A stretch of 64,000 nt of DNA from Serratia inhibens (GTDB taxonomy: Bacteria > Pseudomonadota > Gammaproteobacteria > Enterobacterales > Enterobacteriaceae), in contig NZ_QYYG01000006.1 in the NCBI RefSeq assembly GCF_003591175.1, forward strand, positions 124,001 to 188,000, read 5' to 3'. Below, piece by piece: positions 53,649 to 62,350 of the stretch. The position numbers and the translations under genes were made by a program. Every line of letters starts with the position of its first letter. Within the stretch, counting starts at the first letter, position 1. The notes under the pieces are model-generated. The model saw only the letters and a program-made list of their open reading frames with translations. It was not told where the DNA came from and ran no database searches.

Positions 53649-54092
53649 TCATTCCACCTTCACCACTCTGGTATTCAACGGCGTAAGAGTCTGCCCGCCG
53701 CGGCCGGTTGGCGTCATGCGCGGGATAGGTTGACCTCCGTCGTTTTCCACCAGATGCGAGTGCGCCTCGTCCGGTGCAAACAGATGATCTTCCCCCCACT
53801 GGCGCAGGCCGACGATCACCGGGAACAGGGCGCGGCCCTTGTCGGTGAGAATATATTCCTGATAGGCGCTGCCGTCCGAAGCGGGCGCTATTTCCAAAAT
53901 GCCGTGCGCCACCAGCGTGCGCAGGCGGGTGGAGAGAATGTTCTTCGCCATCCCCAACCCTTTTTGAAACTCGCTGAAGCGGCTTACGCCGTCAAAGGCG
54001 TCGCGCACGATCAGCAGCGACCACCAATCGCCGATCACGTCCAGCGTACGTGCCACCGGACACTGTGCATCTTCCAGGCTTTTGCGTTTCAT
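53649..54092 (-). CDS. HxlR-family transcriptional regulator
   Basis: 147 residues. Winged-helix motifs CPVARTLDVIGDWWSLLIVRD (split as CPVARTLDVIG and DWWSLLIVRDAFDG), FSEFQKGLGMAKNILSTRL and YILTDKGRALFPVI place it in HxlR. It is divergent, with a 94-nt gap, from an MFS exporter gene, the standard arrangement of an efflux pump and its local regulator. A conserved Cys11 may sense electrophiles, as in related proteins. Confidence 0.88.
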   Translation of the reverse strand: MKRKSLEDAQCPVARTLDVIGDWWSLLIVRDAFDGVSRFSEFQKGLGMAKNILSTRLRTLVAHGILEIAPASDGSAYQEYILTDKGRALFPVIVGLRQWGEDHLFAPDEAHSHLVENDGGQPIPRMTPTGRGGQTLTPLNTRVVKVE

Positions 54093-54186
54093 GGCTCAGT
54101 TCCATTCATGATATCTGGTTGCATTATAAAACCTCCGCGCGTAAAGTTCATTGAGTTTAATAATGAAACCACTTTAAGGGTGAACG

Positions 54187-55428
54187 ATGAGTGACAAAAC
54201 GCTGGATCCGATCTGTACGCCGCAAAACCTTGCGCTCAGCCGGCTGCCCGTTTCGCTGGTGCTGCTGCTGGCCGGAGCCAGCGCTTTCAGCGTGGCTAAC
54301 GTGTATTACGCCCAGCCGCTGCTGGATGCGATTGCTCATGATTTCAACATCAGCCTGGCGTCGGTGGGGATAGTGATCACCGCCACTCAGCTTGGCTGTG
54401 CGCTGGCTCTGTTGCTGGTGGTGCCGCTGGGGGATTTGATTAATCGCCACCGGCTGCTGGCGGTACAGCAACTGTTGTTGATGGCCGCGCTGTGCGTGGT
54501 GGGTTGGGCGAACAGCAGCGCGCTATTGCTGGCGGGCATGCTGCTGGTGGGGCTGCTCGGCACCGCCATGACTCAGGGATTGGTCGCCTTTGCCGCCACG
54601 CTGGCGGCACCGCATGAACGCGGGCGGGTGGTGGGCGCAGCGCAAGGCGGGGTGGTGCTGGGCCTGTTGCTGGCGCGTACGCTGTCCGGCGCACTGGCGG
54701 ATATCGGCGGCTGGCGGGCGGTCTATTTTTTCTCGGCTGCGGTGACGTTGATCCTGCTACCGGTGTTGTCGCGCCTGTTGCCAACGCCGCGCACGCCGCC
54801 GTCGACGCTCAGTTATCCGGCCTTGCTGCGCTCAATGCTGGCTTTATTGTTGCGCGATCGCACGTTGCAAATTCGCGGCATGCTGGCGCTGCTGATGTTT
54901 GGCGCGTTCAGCATCTTCTGGAGCGCGCTGGTGCTGCCGCTCAGCCAGGCACCGTTCAATTTCTCACATTCGGTGATTGGCGCCTTCGGTTTGGTCGGGG
55001 CGGTGGGTGCGTTGGCGGCGGTGCGTGCCGGGTATCTGGCGGATCGCGGGTTAGGGCAAGTGGCGAGCGGTGTCTGCCTGCTGTTGCTGGTGCTGGCCTG
55101 GTTGCCGCTCGGCATGCTGGGCTACGGTCTGGCGTGGCTGGTGGTTGGCATTGTGCTGCTCGATCTGGCCGGGCAGGCGATTCATGTGCTGAACCAGAGT
55201 ATGATTTTTAGCGCACACCCGCAGGCCCACAGCCGGTTGGTGGGCTGTTATATGCTGTTTTACGCGGTGGGCAGCGGGATGGGAGCCTTTGCCGGCACCC
55301 ATGTTTACGCCGTGGCGGGTTGGCCCGGCGTGTGTGGGTTGGGGGCGGGCGTCAGCCTGGTCGCCTTGCTGTTCTGGTGGCTGACGCTGCGTGGCATGCC
55401 GGCCTCAGGCGCGGCGGTAGAGCAATGA
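54187..55428 (+). CDS. MFS transporter (drug-efflux type)
   Basis: 413 residues with about twelve membrane helices. VYYAQPLLDAIAHDF at the first helix, DLINRHRL in loop 2-3 (motif A position), and GGWRAVYFF in the middle follow the YgaY/YnfM-like MFS subgroup. The divergent HxlR regulator suggests inducible efflux of a small toxic molecule. The last 24 nt overlap the convergent methyltransferase gene. ATG 54187 has AAGGGTGAACG upstream. Confidence 0.85.
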   Translation: MSDKTLDPICTPQNLALSRLPVSLVLLLAGASAFSVANVYYAQPLLDAIAHDFNISLASVGIVITATQLGCALALLLVVPLGDLINRHRLLAVQQLLLMAALCVVGWANSSALLLAGMLLVGLLGTAMTQGLVAFAATLAAPHERGRVVGAAQGGVVLGLLLARTLSGALADIGGWRAVYFFSAAVTLILLPVLSRLLPTPRTPPSTLSYPALLRSMLALLLRDRTLQIRGMLALLMFGAFSIFWSALVLPLSQAPFNFSHSVIGAFGLVGAVGALAAVRAGYLADRGLGQVASGVCLLLLVLAWLPLGMLGYGLAWLVVGIVLLDLAGQAIHVLNQSMIFSAHPQAHSRLVGCYMLFYAVGSGMGAFAGTHVYAVAGWPGVCGLGAGVSLVALLFWWLTLRGMPASGAAVEQ

Positions 55429-56085
55429 CAGCCGGAAACCCAGCGCGTCGCACAGCAATTGCGGTGAGGTAAAACCGCTTTCCGTCAGCAGCAATCGGGC
55501 GCGCTGCGCCGCTAGCGGATGCCAGTTGCTGCGGGTGCGTTCAATCACCTCACGTGCGCCGTCGAGGGTGTGTCCGGCGCTTTGCAGCCAATGCTGATAG
55601 TGGCTGACCGGCAGGCCATCCGGCTGATAATCGAACAGCAGCAGCGGCGCGCCTGCCGACAACCGCGCGGCCAACTGTTGCAGGAAGGCCTGCTTGGCAC
55701 CGTCATCGGCAATAAAGTGCAGCACCAGCGAACAAACGGCGGCGTCGTGCAGCCCTTGCGGCACCTGGTCCAGCAGTTGCTGGTGGAAGGTGACCCGCGG
55801 TTCACAGCCTGTCATTTCCACCTTGGTACGTGCAGCCGCCAGCATGCCGGCGGAGGGTTCCACGGCGCTGAAAAGCCATTGCGGGCCGATACCCGCCAGC
55901 GCAATCAGTTCGTTGCCGGTGCCGCAACCGGCCAGCAACAACCGCGCCTGCGGCGGTAACGCCTGTGCCAGGGTGGCGGTCAGCAGCGACTGGGCGAACT
56001 GATAGCCGGGTACCAGCGTCAGAATACGGCGATCGTAGTCCGCCGCAGCGGCGTCCGGGAAACGGGTATCCGTTTGATGTTGCAT
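55405..56085 (-). CDS. Class I SAM-dependent methyltransferase
   Basis: 226 residues from ATG 56085, chosen because AAGGA lies 7 nt upstream. SAM-binding motif I is LLLAGCGTGNELIAL, with a later acidic residue in FSAVEPSAGML and DDGAKQAFLQQLAARLSAGAPLLLFDYQ. The substrate is unknown. Its end overlaps the MFS gene, tail to tail. A possible Fur-like site lies upstream. Longer readings from 56157 or 56091 are possible. Confidence 0.82.
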   Translation of the reverse strand: MQHQTDTRFPDAAAADYDRRILTLVPGYQFAQSLLTATLAQALPPQARLLLAGCGTGNELIALAGIGPQWLFSAVEPSAGMLAAARTKVEMTGCEPRVTFHQQLLDQVPQGLHDAAVCSLVLHFIADDGAKQAFLQQLAARLSAGAPLLLFDYQPDGLPVSHYQHWLQSAGHTLDGAREVIERTRSNWHPLAAQRARLLLTESGFTSPQLLCDALGFRLSLLYRRA

Positions 56086-56142
56086 GTCCATTCCTTGAAT
56101 AGCCTGTAAGAGATAAATCGGAGGATAATCTTTAACGCAAAT

Positions 56143-56161
56143 GAAATCCATTCTCATTTTT
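56143..56161 (-). promoter_or_regulatory. Weak Fur-box-like site
   Basis: On the minus strand AAAAATGAGAATGGATTTC matches the 19-bp Fur consensus GATAATGATAATCATTATC at 12 positions, about 58 nt upstream of the methyltransferase start. Suggestive only. Confidence 0.3.
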
Positions 56162-56324
56162 GCATTGGCGTTGGGCAGCGCTGAAAGGCTCTCGGCACAG
56201 AGCAGATAACATCCCTGCGATGCAGGATATCGTTTTGCAAGAGTAACCTGCGGCCTGTAGCCTGAGCCGCTCCAGAGGCCTGACGATGTCAGGCCTTTTC
56301 AGGTTTGGCTCACAGCGGACAAGG

Positions 56325-56750
56325 CTATTTTTTAGGCGAGTGCAGCAGGTAGTATTCTTCGCCGCCGTCGTTGCCGGTGGTGATCTTTTGCCAGCCATGC
56401 TTATGGTAAAACGCCAGCGCCTTCTCGTTTTTCACCAGGCATTTCAGCGAACCGGTCGCGGTAAAGGTTCGCTCCGCCGCTTGCAGCAGGGCCGTGCCGA
56501 CGCCGCGTGGCGGCAAGCGAGGATCGACATACAGGTTGTGAATAAAGTTATCCTGGCGATAAATCGACACGAACCCCAGCAGTTTTCCCTGATCTTCCGC
56601 CACCCAGATATCCTCGCCCAGCGTCGAGCGATCGAAATCCTCCAGCCGGTAATCTTCGGTATCGCGCCACGTGAACGCCGCCTTGCGCGCAGCCAGATAA
56701 AGGGTGCGCAGGAACGGACGATCGGCTTCTCGGTAGGGTCTGGTTTGCAT
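56325..56750 (-). CDS. GNAT-family N-acetyltransferase
   Basis: 141 residues. GNAT core: MQTRPYREADRPFLRTLYLA, IWVAEDQGKLLGFVSIYR, then the acetyl-CoA-binding stretch IHNLYVDPRLPPRGVGTALLQ and the C-terminal VKNEKALAFYHKHGW. The tail EEYYLLHSPKK is typical of a small protein- or amine-acetylating subgroup. The acceptor is not known. The start ATG 56750 has GGAGCTGCC upstream. Confidence 0.88.
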   Translation of the reverse strand: MQTRPYREADRPFLRTLYLAARKAAFTWRDTEDYRLEDFDRSTLGEDIWVAEDQGKLLGFVSIYRQDNFIHNLYVDPRLPPRGVGTALLQAAERTFTATGSLKCLVKNEKALAFYHKHGWQKITTGNDGGEEYYLLHSPKK

Positions 56751-56824
56751 GGCAGCTCCTTTTTGTTTTTTGACACTATAGCGCGATTGACCTCACCGGC
56801 GGCAACCCCAATAATGGCCTCCTT

Positions 56825-56897
56825 GACTCGGGGTGCCCCAAGGGGCTGAGATTTTACCCGTATTACCTGATCTGGATTATGCCAGCGTAGGGAAGTC
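56825..56897 (+). promoter_or_regulatory. TPP riboswitch (thi box)
   Basis: Contains the conserved thi-box core: GGGGCTGAGA, ACCCG, ACCTGATCTGGATTATGCCA and GCGTAGGGAA, in order. P1 closes with GACT (56825-56828) and AGTC (56894-56897). It precedes thiM-thiD, so thiamine diphosphate is expected to switch off the salvage operon. Confidence 0.95.
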
Positions 56898-56904
56898 TCG
56901 GTGC

Positions 56905-56940
56905 CCCAACCGGTACCCGCCTTCTTGAACGCCGGTTGGG
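56905..56940 (+). promoter_or_regulatory. Hairpin next to the thiM Shine-Dalgarno sequence
   Basis: CCCAACCGG (56905-56913) pairs perfectly with CCGGTTGGG (56932-56940), which runs into AGGA (56941-56944) and the thiM ATG. It would hinder ribosome access and looks like the off-state expression platform of the riboswitch. No T-tract follows, so control is translational. Confidence 0.65.
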
Positions 56941-56946
56941 AGGAAT

Positions 56947-57741
56947 ATGTTCGCTCGACCTGATGCTTTACCCGGCGCCCGCGCCGCGGCCTGTCTGACC
57001 CAATTCAAACAATGGCCCCCGCTGATCCACTGCCTGACCAACGAAGTGGTGCAGGAACTGACGGCTAACGTATTGCTGGCGCTTGGCGCTTCCCCGGCGA
57101 TGGTGGTGGAACCGACAGAAGCGGCGCAGTTCAGCCAACTGGCGGGTGCCTTGTTAATCAATATCGGTACTCTCAATGCCTCGCGCGCCGAATCCATGCT
57201 GGCGGCGATAGAGGCCGCCAATTTGGCGGGAACGCCCTGGACGCTGGATCCGGTGGCGGTAGGCGGGTTGGCGTATCGCACCGCCTTTGCCCGTCGTTTG
57301 CTGGGCGAGAAGCCGGCGGCGATCCGGGGCAACGCGTCTGAAATTATGGCGCTGAGCGGCCGGCAGGCCGCCGGGCGTGGCGTAGACAGCACCGACGACT
57401 CGCTGGCGGCCTTGCCGGCGGCACGGGAACTGGCGCAGCTCAGCGGCGCGGTGGTGGCGGTAACCGGCGTGGTGGATTACATCACCGATGGCCGGCGCGA
57501 CTGGGCGGTCGCCGGTGGCGATGCGCTGATGACGCGGGTGGTGGGCACCGGCTGCGCCCTGTCGGCGGTGGTGGCGGCATTTTGCAGCCTGCCGGGCGAT
57601 CGGCTGGACAACGTCGCAACCGCTTGCCGGGTAATGTCGCTTTGTGGCGAGCGGGCTACGCATCGGGCTGCGGGGCCGGGCAGCTTTACCCCGGCATTCC
57701 TCGACGCTCTGTATCAACTGCGAGCGGAGGAGCTGCAATGA
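56947..57741 (+). CDS. thiM: Hydroxyethylthiazole kinase
   Basis: 264 residues. Phosphorylates thiazole alcohol in thiamine salvage. Family motifs: [43 protein letters not shown] and [15 protein letters not shown] (catalytic Cys in GTGCALSAV). Directly controlled by the TPP riboswitch upstream. The stop overlaps the thiD start by ATGA. Confidence 0.96.
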   Translation: MFARPDALPGARAAACLTQFKQWPPLIHCLTNEVVQELTANVLLALGASPAMVVEPTEAAQFSQLAGALLINIGTLNASRAESMLAAIEAANLAGTPWTLDPVAVGGLAYRTAFARRLLGEKPAAIRGNASEIMALSGRQAAGRGVDSTDDSLAALPAARELAQLSGAVVAVTGVVDYITDGRRDWAVAGGDALMTRVVGTGCALSAVVAAFCSLPGDRLDNVATACRVMSLCGERATHRAAGPGSFTPAFLDALYQLRAEELQ

Positions 57742-58538
57742 AACGGATTAACGCATTGACCATCGCCGGCACCGATCCGAGCGGCGGTGCCGGCATCCAG
57801 GCCGATCTGAAAGCCTTTTCTGCACTGGGGGCTTACGGCACTTCCGTAATCACCGCGCTGGTGGCGCAAAATACCCGCGGTGTGCAGTCGGTATATAACA
57901 TCGATCCGGCGTTTGTCGCCGCCCAACTGGATTCGGTATTCAGCGATGTACGCATCGACAGCGCCAAGATCGGCATGCTGGCCAACGCCGATATCGTGCA
58001 GGCGGTGGCCGAACGCCTGCGGCATTACCGCCCGCCGTTCGTGGTGCTGGACACGGTGATGCTGGCGAAAAGCGGCGATCCCTTGTTGGCGCCGGAGGCG
58101 GTAGAGTCCATCCGCCGCGAACTGCTGCCGCTGGTGTCGATCATCACGCCGAACCTGCCGGAGGCGGCGGCCCTGCTGGCGTGCGCCCCGGCGGAAAATG
58201 AGCACCAGATGCGCGAGCAGGGCCGGGCGTTGCTGGCCATGGGCTGCCAGGCAGTGCTGATGAAGGGCGGCCACCTCAGCGAAAACGAAAGCCCGGACTG
58301 GTTGTTCAGCGCGGAGCAGGAACTGCGCTTCACTGCACCGCGCGTGGCGACTCGTCATACGCACGGCACCGGCTGCACGCTCTCCGCCGCGTTGGCTGCA
58401 CTGCGCCCGCGTCATGAAGACTGGGCCGGCACGGTAGCCGCTGCCAAGGACTATCTGCAAAAGGCGTTACAGCAGGCGGATACCCTGGAAGTGGGGCACG
58501 GCATTGGGCCGGTGCATCATTTTCACGCGTGGTGGTGA
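57738..58538 (+). CDS. thiD: Hydroxymethylpyrimidine (phosphate) kinase
   Basis: 266 residues from ATG 57738 (GGAGGAGC upstream); a longer reading from 57582 only overlaps thiM. It makes HMP-PP for thiamine synthesis. Motifs: [31 protein letters not shown] and [14 protein letters not shown], the ribokinase-type anion hole. Coupled to thiM. Confidence 0.96.
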   Translation: MKRINALTIAGTDPSGGAGIQADLKAFSALGAYGTSVITALVAQNTRGVQSVYNIDPAFVAAQLDSVFSDVRIDSAKIGMLANADIVQAVAERLRHYRPPFVVLDTVMLAKSGDPLLAPEAVESIRRELLPLVSIITPNLPEAAALLACAPAENEHQMREQGRALLAMGCQAVLMKGGHLSENESPDWLFSAEQELRFTAPRVATRHTHGTGCTLSAALAALRPRHEDWAGTVAAAKDYLQKALQQADTLEVGHGIGPVHHFHAWW

Positions 58539-58624
58539 TTCAACTTTTTGCCGTTGTTGTGGTCAGACTGGATCCATGCCCGGTGTTCGCCGGGCACGTT
58601 CGGATTTAACCAAGGGAGAAGGCC

Positions 58625-59083
58625 ATGACAGGACAAAACGCACTTCGCGGCGTTATCTTCGGCGCGTTACTCAGCCTCAGTGCGGGCAGCGTTGCTCAGC
58701 AGATTGTTACCACCTCGGACGTGATCCAGCAGCCGGGTTATCAAACCAGCTGGCAGAACATGGTGAAGGGGCAGGCTCGTCTGCCGGGTTGGGCGCGCAA
58801 GGGCGTCGGGACCTCGACTCCGGCGCAAAGCCTGAGCTGGAAGGGGCAGAACTACCTGGTGGGCAATCTGTGCAAGCCGCACGACTGCGCCAACAACTTT
58901 TTGATCGTGGCGTTTAAAGAAGACAAATCCCAGGTCTGGGGCGTACGCGTCGAGGTTGCCAACAAGCCGGAAGCGATCGATCATCCGAAGCAGTACGCCA
59001 AATACCAATGGCTGGGCAAGCCGGACGAAGACATGAAGGCGCTGCTGAAAAAACAGTTCGAGAGCAATCCCGACTGGAAATAA
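58625..59083 (+). CDS. ivy: Ivy-type inhibitor of C-type lysozyme
   Basis: 152 residues. A signal peptide (MTGQNALRGVIFGALLSLSAGSVAQ) is followed by a periplasmic domain of about 127 residues. The inhibitory loop CKPHDC (Cys83-Cys88, NLCKPHDCANN) is the Ivy signature, with YQTSWQNMVKGQARLPGWAR and YQWLGKPDEDMKALLKKQ typical of the family. It blocks host-type lysozyme in the periplasm, and in E. coli Ivy also protects from internal lytic transglycosylases. AAGGGAGAAGG precedes the start. Confidence 0.92.
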   Translation: MTGQNALRGVIFGALLSLSAGSVAQQIVTTSDVIQQPGYQTSWQNMVKGQARLPGWARKGVGTSTPAQSLSWKGQNYLVGNLCKPHDCANNFLIVAFKEDKSQVWGVRVEVANKPEAIDHPKQYAKYQWLGKPDEDMKALLKKQFESNPDWK

Positions 59084-59124
59084 AACGACCTGGGGCGCAG
59101 TTGCCTGCGCCTCAAGTAAAGCAC

Positions 59125-60096
59125 TCAGCCAATGCCGGCCTGATGCAGATCGTGCAGGTTGATGGCGCCCACCAGAACGCCATCCAGATTGACCACCGGC
59201 GCGGCGCTGATGTGCTGTTCGTGCAATGCCTCCAGCGCTTCTCCGGCACGCCACTGTTCCGGCAAGCGGTAGCCGGGGCGGGTAATCGCCGGGCCTAACG
59301 CATCCTGCAGGCTATGGCCTTTCACCAACCAGCGGCGCAGGTCGCCGTCGGTAAACACCCCCACCACTTTTTGCTGCGCATCGCACACCGGTACCAACCC
59401 CAGCCCGGTGCGGCTCAGTTCGAGCATCGCTTCCATCACGTTGGCGTTTTCACTGACCTGCGGCAGACGATCGCCGGTGCGCATCAGGTGGTGTACCCGG
59501 TTCAACAGGCGCGCGCCCAGGCTGCCGCCCGGATGGGAGCGGGCAAAGTCTTCGGCGTTGAACCCGCGCTGGCGCATCAATGCCATCGCCAGCGCGTCGC
59601 CCATCATCAGCGTATTGACCGCGCTGGAGGTGGGTGCCAGCCCCATCGGGCAGGCCTCACGTTCGACGCTGATGTCCAGCACGCAGGCGGCGGCCAGCGC
59701 CAGCGGCGACTCTTTACCGCCGGTAATGGCGATCACCGGGATGTTATTTTCCGCCAGCAGCGGCAGGATCAAATCCAGCTCCTTGGCGCGGCCGGAATAG
59801 GAGATAAACACCACCACGTCGTCGGCGCCGATCATGCCGAGATCGCCGTGCAGCGCCTCCGCAGGGTGGACGAAGAACGACGGCGTGCCGGTGCTGGCCA
59901 GCGAGGCGGCAATTTTTTTGCCGATGTGGCCGGATTTGCCGATACCGGAAATCACCGCCTTGCCCCGGCAGTTGAGCAGCAGCTCGCAGGCGCAGACGAA
60001 GTTGTCGTCCAACCTTGCCAGCAGGCGCTGCGCTTCGGTCAGCTCAATTTCCAGCGTTTCGCGGGCAAAGGCCAGCAGGGCAGTAGCGTTACTCAT
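59125..60096 (-). CDS. KdsD/GutQ-type D-arabinose 5-phosphate isomerase
   Basis: 323 residues from ATG 60096 with GGAG upstream; ATG-less extension to 60117 (reading starts MWLPEIP) is less likely. The SIS domain (GKAVISGIGKSGHIGKKIAAS, FISYSGRAKELDLIL, ITGGKESPLALAA) is followed by two CBS domains (about 205-320). This is the isomerase that makes arabinose-5-phosphate for KDO, or its sugar-alcohol-linked paralogue GutQ. The canonical kdsD lies elsewhere in enterobacteria, so this is probably a second copy. Confidence 0.88.
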   Translation of the reverse strand: MSNATALLAFARETLEIELTEAQRLLARLDDNFVCACELLLNCRGKAVISGIGKSGHIGKKIAASLASTGTPSFFVHPAEALHGDLGMIGADDVVVFISYSGRAKELDLILPLLAENNIPVIAITGGKESPLALAAACVLDISVEREACPMGLAPTSSAVNTLMMGDALAMALMRQRGFNAEDFARSHPGGSLGARLLNRVHHLMRTGDRLPQVSENANVMEAMLELSRTGLGLVPVCDAQQKVVGVFTDGDLRRWLVKGHSLQDALGPAITRPGYRLPEQWRAGEALEALHEQHISAAPVVNLDGVLVGAINLHDLHQAGIG

Positions 60097-60264
60097 CGGA
60101 ATCTCCGGTAACCACATCAGAAGGAAAGGAAGGTGAAAATATCACGACTCAGGGGAAATCACTAAGTACAGCGTCTTTCTATGTGGTCAATTCCGGATCG
60201 GGATCGCAGAGGCAGAATAATAGCAAGCCCGATGAATTGGGCTTGCAGTATGAAGAGCCGCGTA

Positions 60265-61314
60265 TCAGGCGATGGTGACGTTCTTGTCCAGATAGGTGTC
60301 CTGCACGGCGTTGATCAGCGCCACGCCTTCTTTCATCGATTTCTTGAACGCCTTGCGCCCCAGGATCAGACCCATGCCGCCCGCACGCTTGTTGATGACG
60401 GCGGTGCGCACCGATTCCTGCAGGTCGTTTTCACCGGCGGCGCCACCGGAGTTGATCAAGCCCGCGCGGCCCATATAGCAGTTGGCCAACTGGTAACGCA
60501 CCAGATCTATCGGGTGGTCGGTGGTCAGCTTGTTGTAGACGCGGTCATCGGTATAGCCGAATTTTACTGCGCGGTAGCCGCCGTTGTTTTCCGCCATTTT
60601 TTGCTTAACGATATCGGCGCCGATGGTGGCGGCAATATGGTTGGCCTGGCCGGTGAGATCGGCGCTGGAATGGTAATCTACGCCGTCTTTGGTGAATGCC
60701 GGGTTACGCAGATAGGCCCAGAGTACGGTGACCATGCCCAACTCGTGCGCGCGTTCGAAGGCGGCAGAGATCTCCTCGATCTGGCGGCGAGATTGCTCGG
60801 ATCCGAAGTAAATGGTTGCGCCGACCGCGACCGCCCCCATATTGAAAGCCTGCTCGACGCTGGCATACAGCGTCTGGTCGTATTGGGTCGGATAGCTCAG
60901 GGTCTCGTTATGGTTCAGTTTGACCAGGAACGGAATTTTGTGGGCGTAGCGGCGTGATACCGACGCCAGCACCCCGTAGGTGGAGGCGACGCAGTTACAG
61001 CCTGCCTCGATAGCCAGCTCGACGATGTTTTTCGGATCAAAATACAAGGGGTTGGCGGCGAAAGAAGCACCGGCCGAGTGTTCGATGCCCTGATCGACCG
61101 GCAGAATCGACAGGTAACCGGTACCGGCCAGGCGGCCGTGATTGAGCAGGGTTTGCATGGAGCGAAGGACGGTGTTGGGACGGTTGTTATCGATCATTAT
61201 CCGGTCGACAAAGTCGGCGCCCGGCAGGTACAGATTCTCAGCAGGGATGGTGGTACAGCGGTGTTGCAACAGGTCTTCCGCTTCCTTTCCTAACAACTGC
61301 GCGATATCAGTCAT
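60265..61314 (-). CDS. fbaB: Fructose-bisphosphate aldolase class I
   Basis: 349 residues from ATG 61314 with GGGAG upstream, matching E. coli FbaB; an open frame continues to 61584 but would cross a repeat and has no family character. DhnA-type Schiff-base aldolase: [42 protein letters not shown] and [21 protein letters not shown]. It splits fructose-1,6-bisphosphate in glycolysis/gluconeogenesis. The neighbour is the KDO-type isomerase, 168 nt downstream. Confidence 0.95.
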   Translation of the reverse strand: MTDIAQLLGKEAEDLLQHRCTTIPAENLYLPGADFVDRIMIDNNRPNTVLRSMQTLLNHGRLAGTGYLSILPVDQGIEHSAGASFAANPLYFDPKNIVELAIEAGCNCVASTYGVLASVSRRYAHKIPFLVKLNHNETLSYPTQYDQTLYASVEQAFNMGAVAVGATIYFGSEQSRRQIEEISAAFERAHELGMVTVLWAYLRNPAFTKDGVDYHSSADLTGQANHIAATIGADIVKQKMAENNGGYRAVKFGYTDDRVYNKLTTDHPIDLVRYQLANCYMGRAGLINSGGAAGENDLQESVRTAVINKRAGGMGLILGRKAFKKSMKEGVALINAVQDTYLDKNVTIA

Positions 61315-61355
61315 GATTGACTCCCGATTTAGCTCCCTCATACACCGGCAATGCC

Positions 61356-61405
61356 ATCCCCGTCGTCTTTCAAGCCCTGGCTGCAACTTGAAAGCCATAG
61401 GGGAT
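61356..61405. repeat. Short ERIC-related inverted-repeat element upstream of fbaB
   Basis: A 50-nt palindromic element with ends ATCCCC/GGGGAT and inner arms CTTTCAAG/CTTGAAAG. It is a shorter relative of the element after ndk, apparently by loss of bases in one arm. It lies in the fbaB 5' region, 42 nt from the start codon. Confidence 0.65.
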
Positions 61406-61565
61406 ATTGGGTCACCGGCATAGCAGAAAGCGGTGATTAAAGCTGAAAAAACGAGACTACTGAATTTCCTTTGGCAAGGAGAAACAATAGATGCGATTGA
61501 GAGGAAATTCCATTTGCAGGGGCAAATACGCGAGGGCGATCGCCCCCGGCGCGGTAACTGGCTGA

Positions 61566-62252
61566 TTACTCGATATCGAACCATTCGGTGTTTTGCAGGG
61601 CGATCGGCGTAATAGAGTAAATCATCTCCTGCAGGTGCTCATGGATGGCGCGTTCGGCGGCGTCCGCATCCTGCGCCTTGAGTGCGGCAAAGATCCGATA
61701 ATGCTGCTGGATCAGGCTTTCCGGCGGCGACACCTCGCTCAGGCTGAGAAAACGCACCCGGTCCATGGTGGCCTTGATGGTTTCGATGGTTTCCCAGGCC
61801 AGCGGGCAGTCGGCGAACTGGGTCAGCAACTGGTGGAACTCGTCATCCAGCGTCAAAAACTCACGCGTTTGTTGGTTTTGCGCTGCCAGTTCCTGGCGAT
61901 GCAAATTGTGCTCCAGCGTCATCAGCTGTTCCGGCGTGATCCGCTGCGCCACGCGGCGGACGATCGCGCATTCCACCGCCTGACGGATAAAGCGCCCGTC
62001 GGCCACCCGTTTGGCGGAGATCTTCATCACGAAAGTGCCGCGCTGCGGCAGTATCTGCACCAAACCGGCCTCCGCCAGCTTGATAAAGGCCTCGCGCACC
62101 GGTTGGCGCGAAACGCTAAAGCGGGTGGAAATTTCTTTCTCGGAAAGCAACGTGCCGGGCGGAATGGTGCAGTCGACAATGTCTTTACGCAGGAAACGGT
62201 AAATTTGCTGGTTGACCGGAAGGGTATTGGTGAGGCTATAGGATTCAGACAT
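61566..62252 (-). CDS. GntR/FadR-family regulator, RspR (YdfH)-like
   Basis: 228 residues. The winged HTH ([39 protein letters not shown]) is joined to an FCD ligand domain with metal/ligand residues in [19 protein letters not shown] and [19 protein letters not shown]. The overall likeness to E. coli RspR, which controls the mannonate-linked rspAB, is clear from recalled sequence. It is 98 nt downstream of the MFS gene in the same direction, so likely local regulator of the mannonate-type cluster. Confidence 0.85.
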   Translation of the reverse strand: MSESYSLTNTLPVNQQIYRFLRKDIVDCTIPPGTLLSEKEISTRFSVSRQPVREAFIKLAEAGLVQILPQRGTFVMKISAKRVADGRFIRQAVECAIVRRVAQRITPEQLMTLEHNLHRQELAAQNQQTREFLTLDDEFHQLLTQFADCPLAWETIETIKATMDRVRFLSLSEVSPPESLIQQHYRIFAALKAQDADAAERAIHEHLQEMIYSITPIALQNTEWFDIE

Positions 62253-62314
62253 GGCGACGATCGGTAATCTGGCTGGGATTCGGATGCCACCATACTAGCA
62301 GATTATCGTTTGAC

Positions 62315-62338
62315 GGCGGGTGGATAAATCCACCCGCC
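62315..62338. repeat. 11-bp perfect GC hairpin between the MFS and GntR genes
   Basis: GGCGGGTGGAT-AA-ATCCACCCGCC. The pairing extends with GTTTG/CAAAC outside a small bulge. No T-run follows on the minus strand, so this may limit read-through from the MFS gene into gntR or act as a processing site. Confidence 0.6.
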
Positions 62339-62350
62339 AAACAGGACTAT

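Noticed and set aside
56143-56161. Strong Fur regulation of the methyltransferase
   Set aside because: Only 12 of 19 consensus bases match and no iron-related gene is adjacent; kept as a weak site only.
61315-61584. N-terminal extension of fbaB to 61584
   Set aside because: Crosses a repeat element and has no similarity to the aldolase family; ATG 61314 gives the E. coli length.
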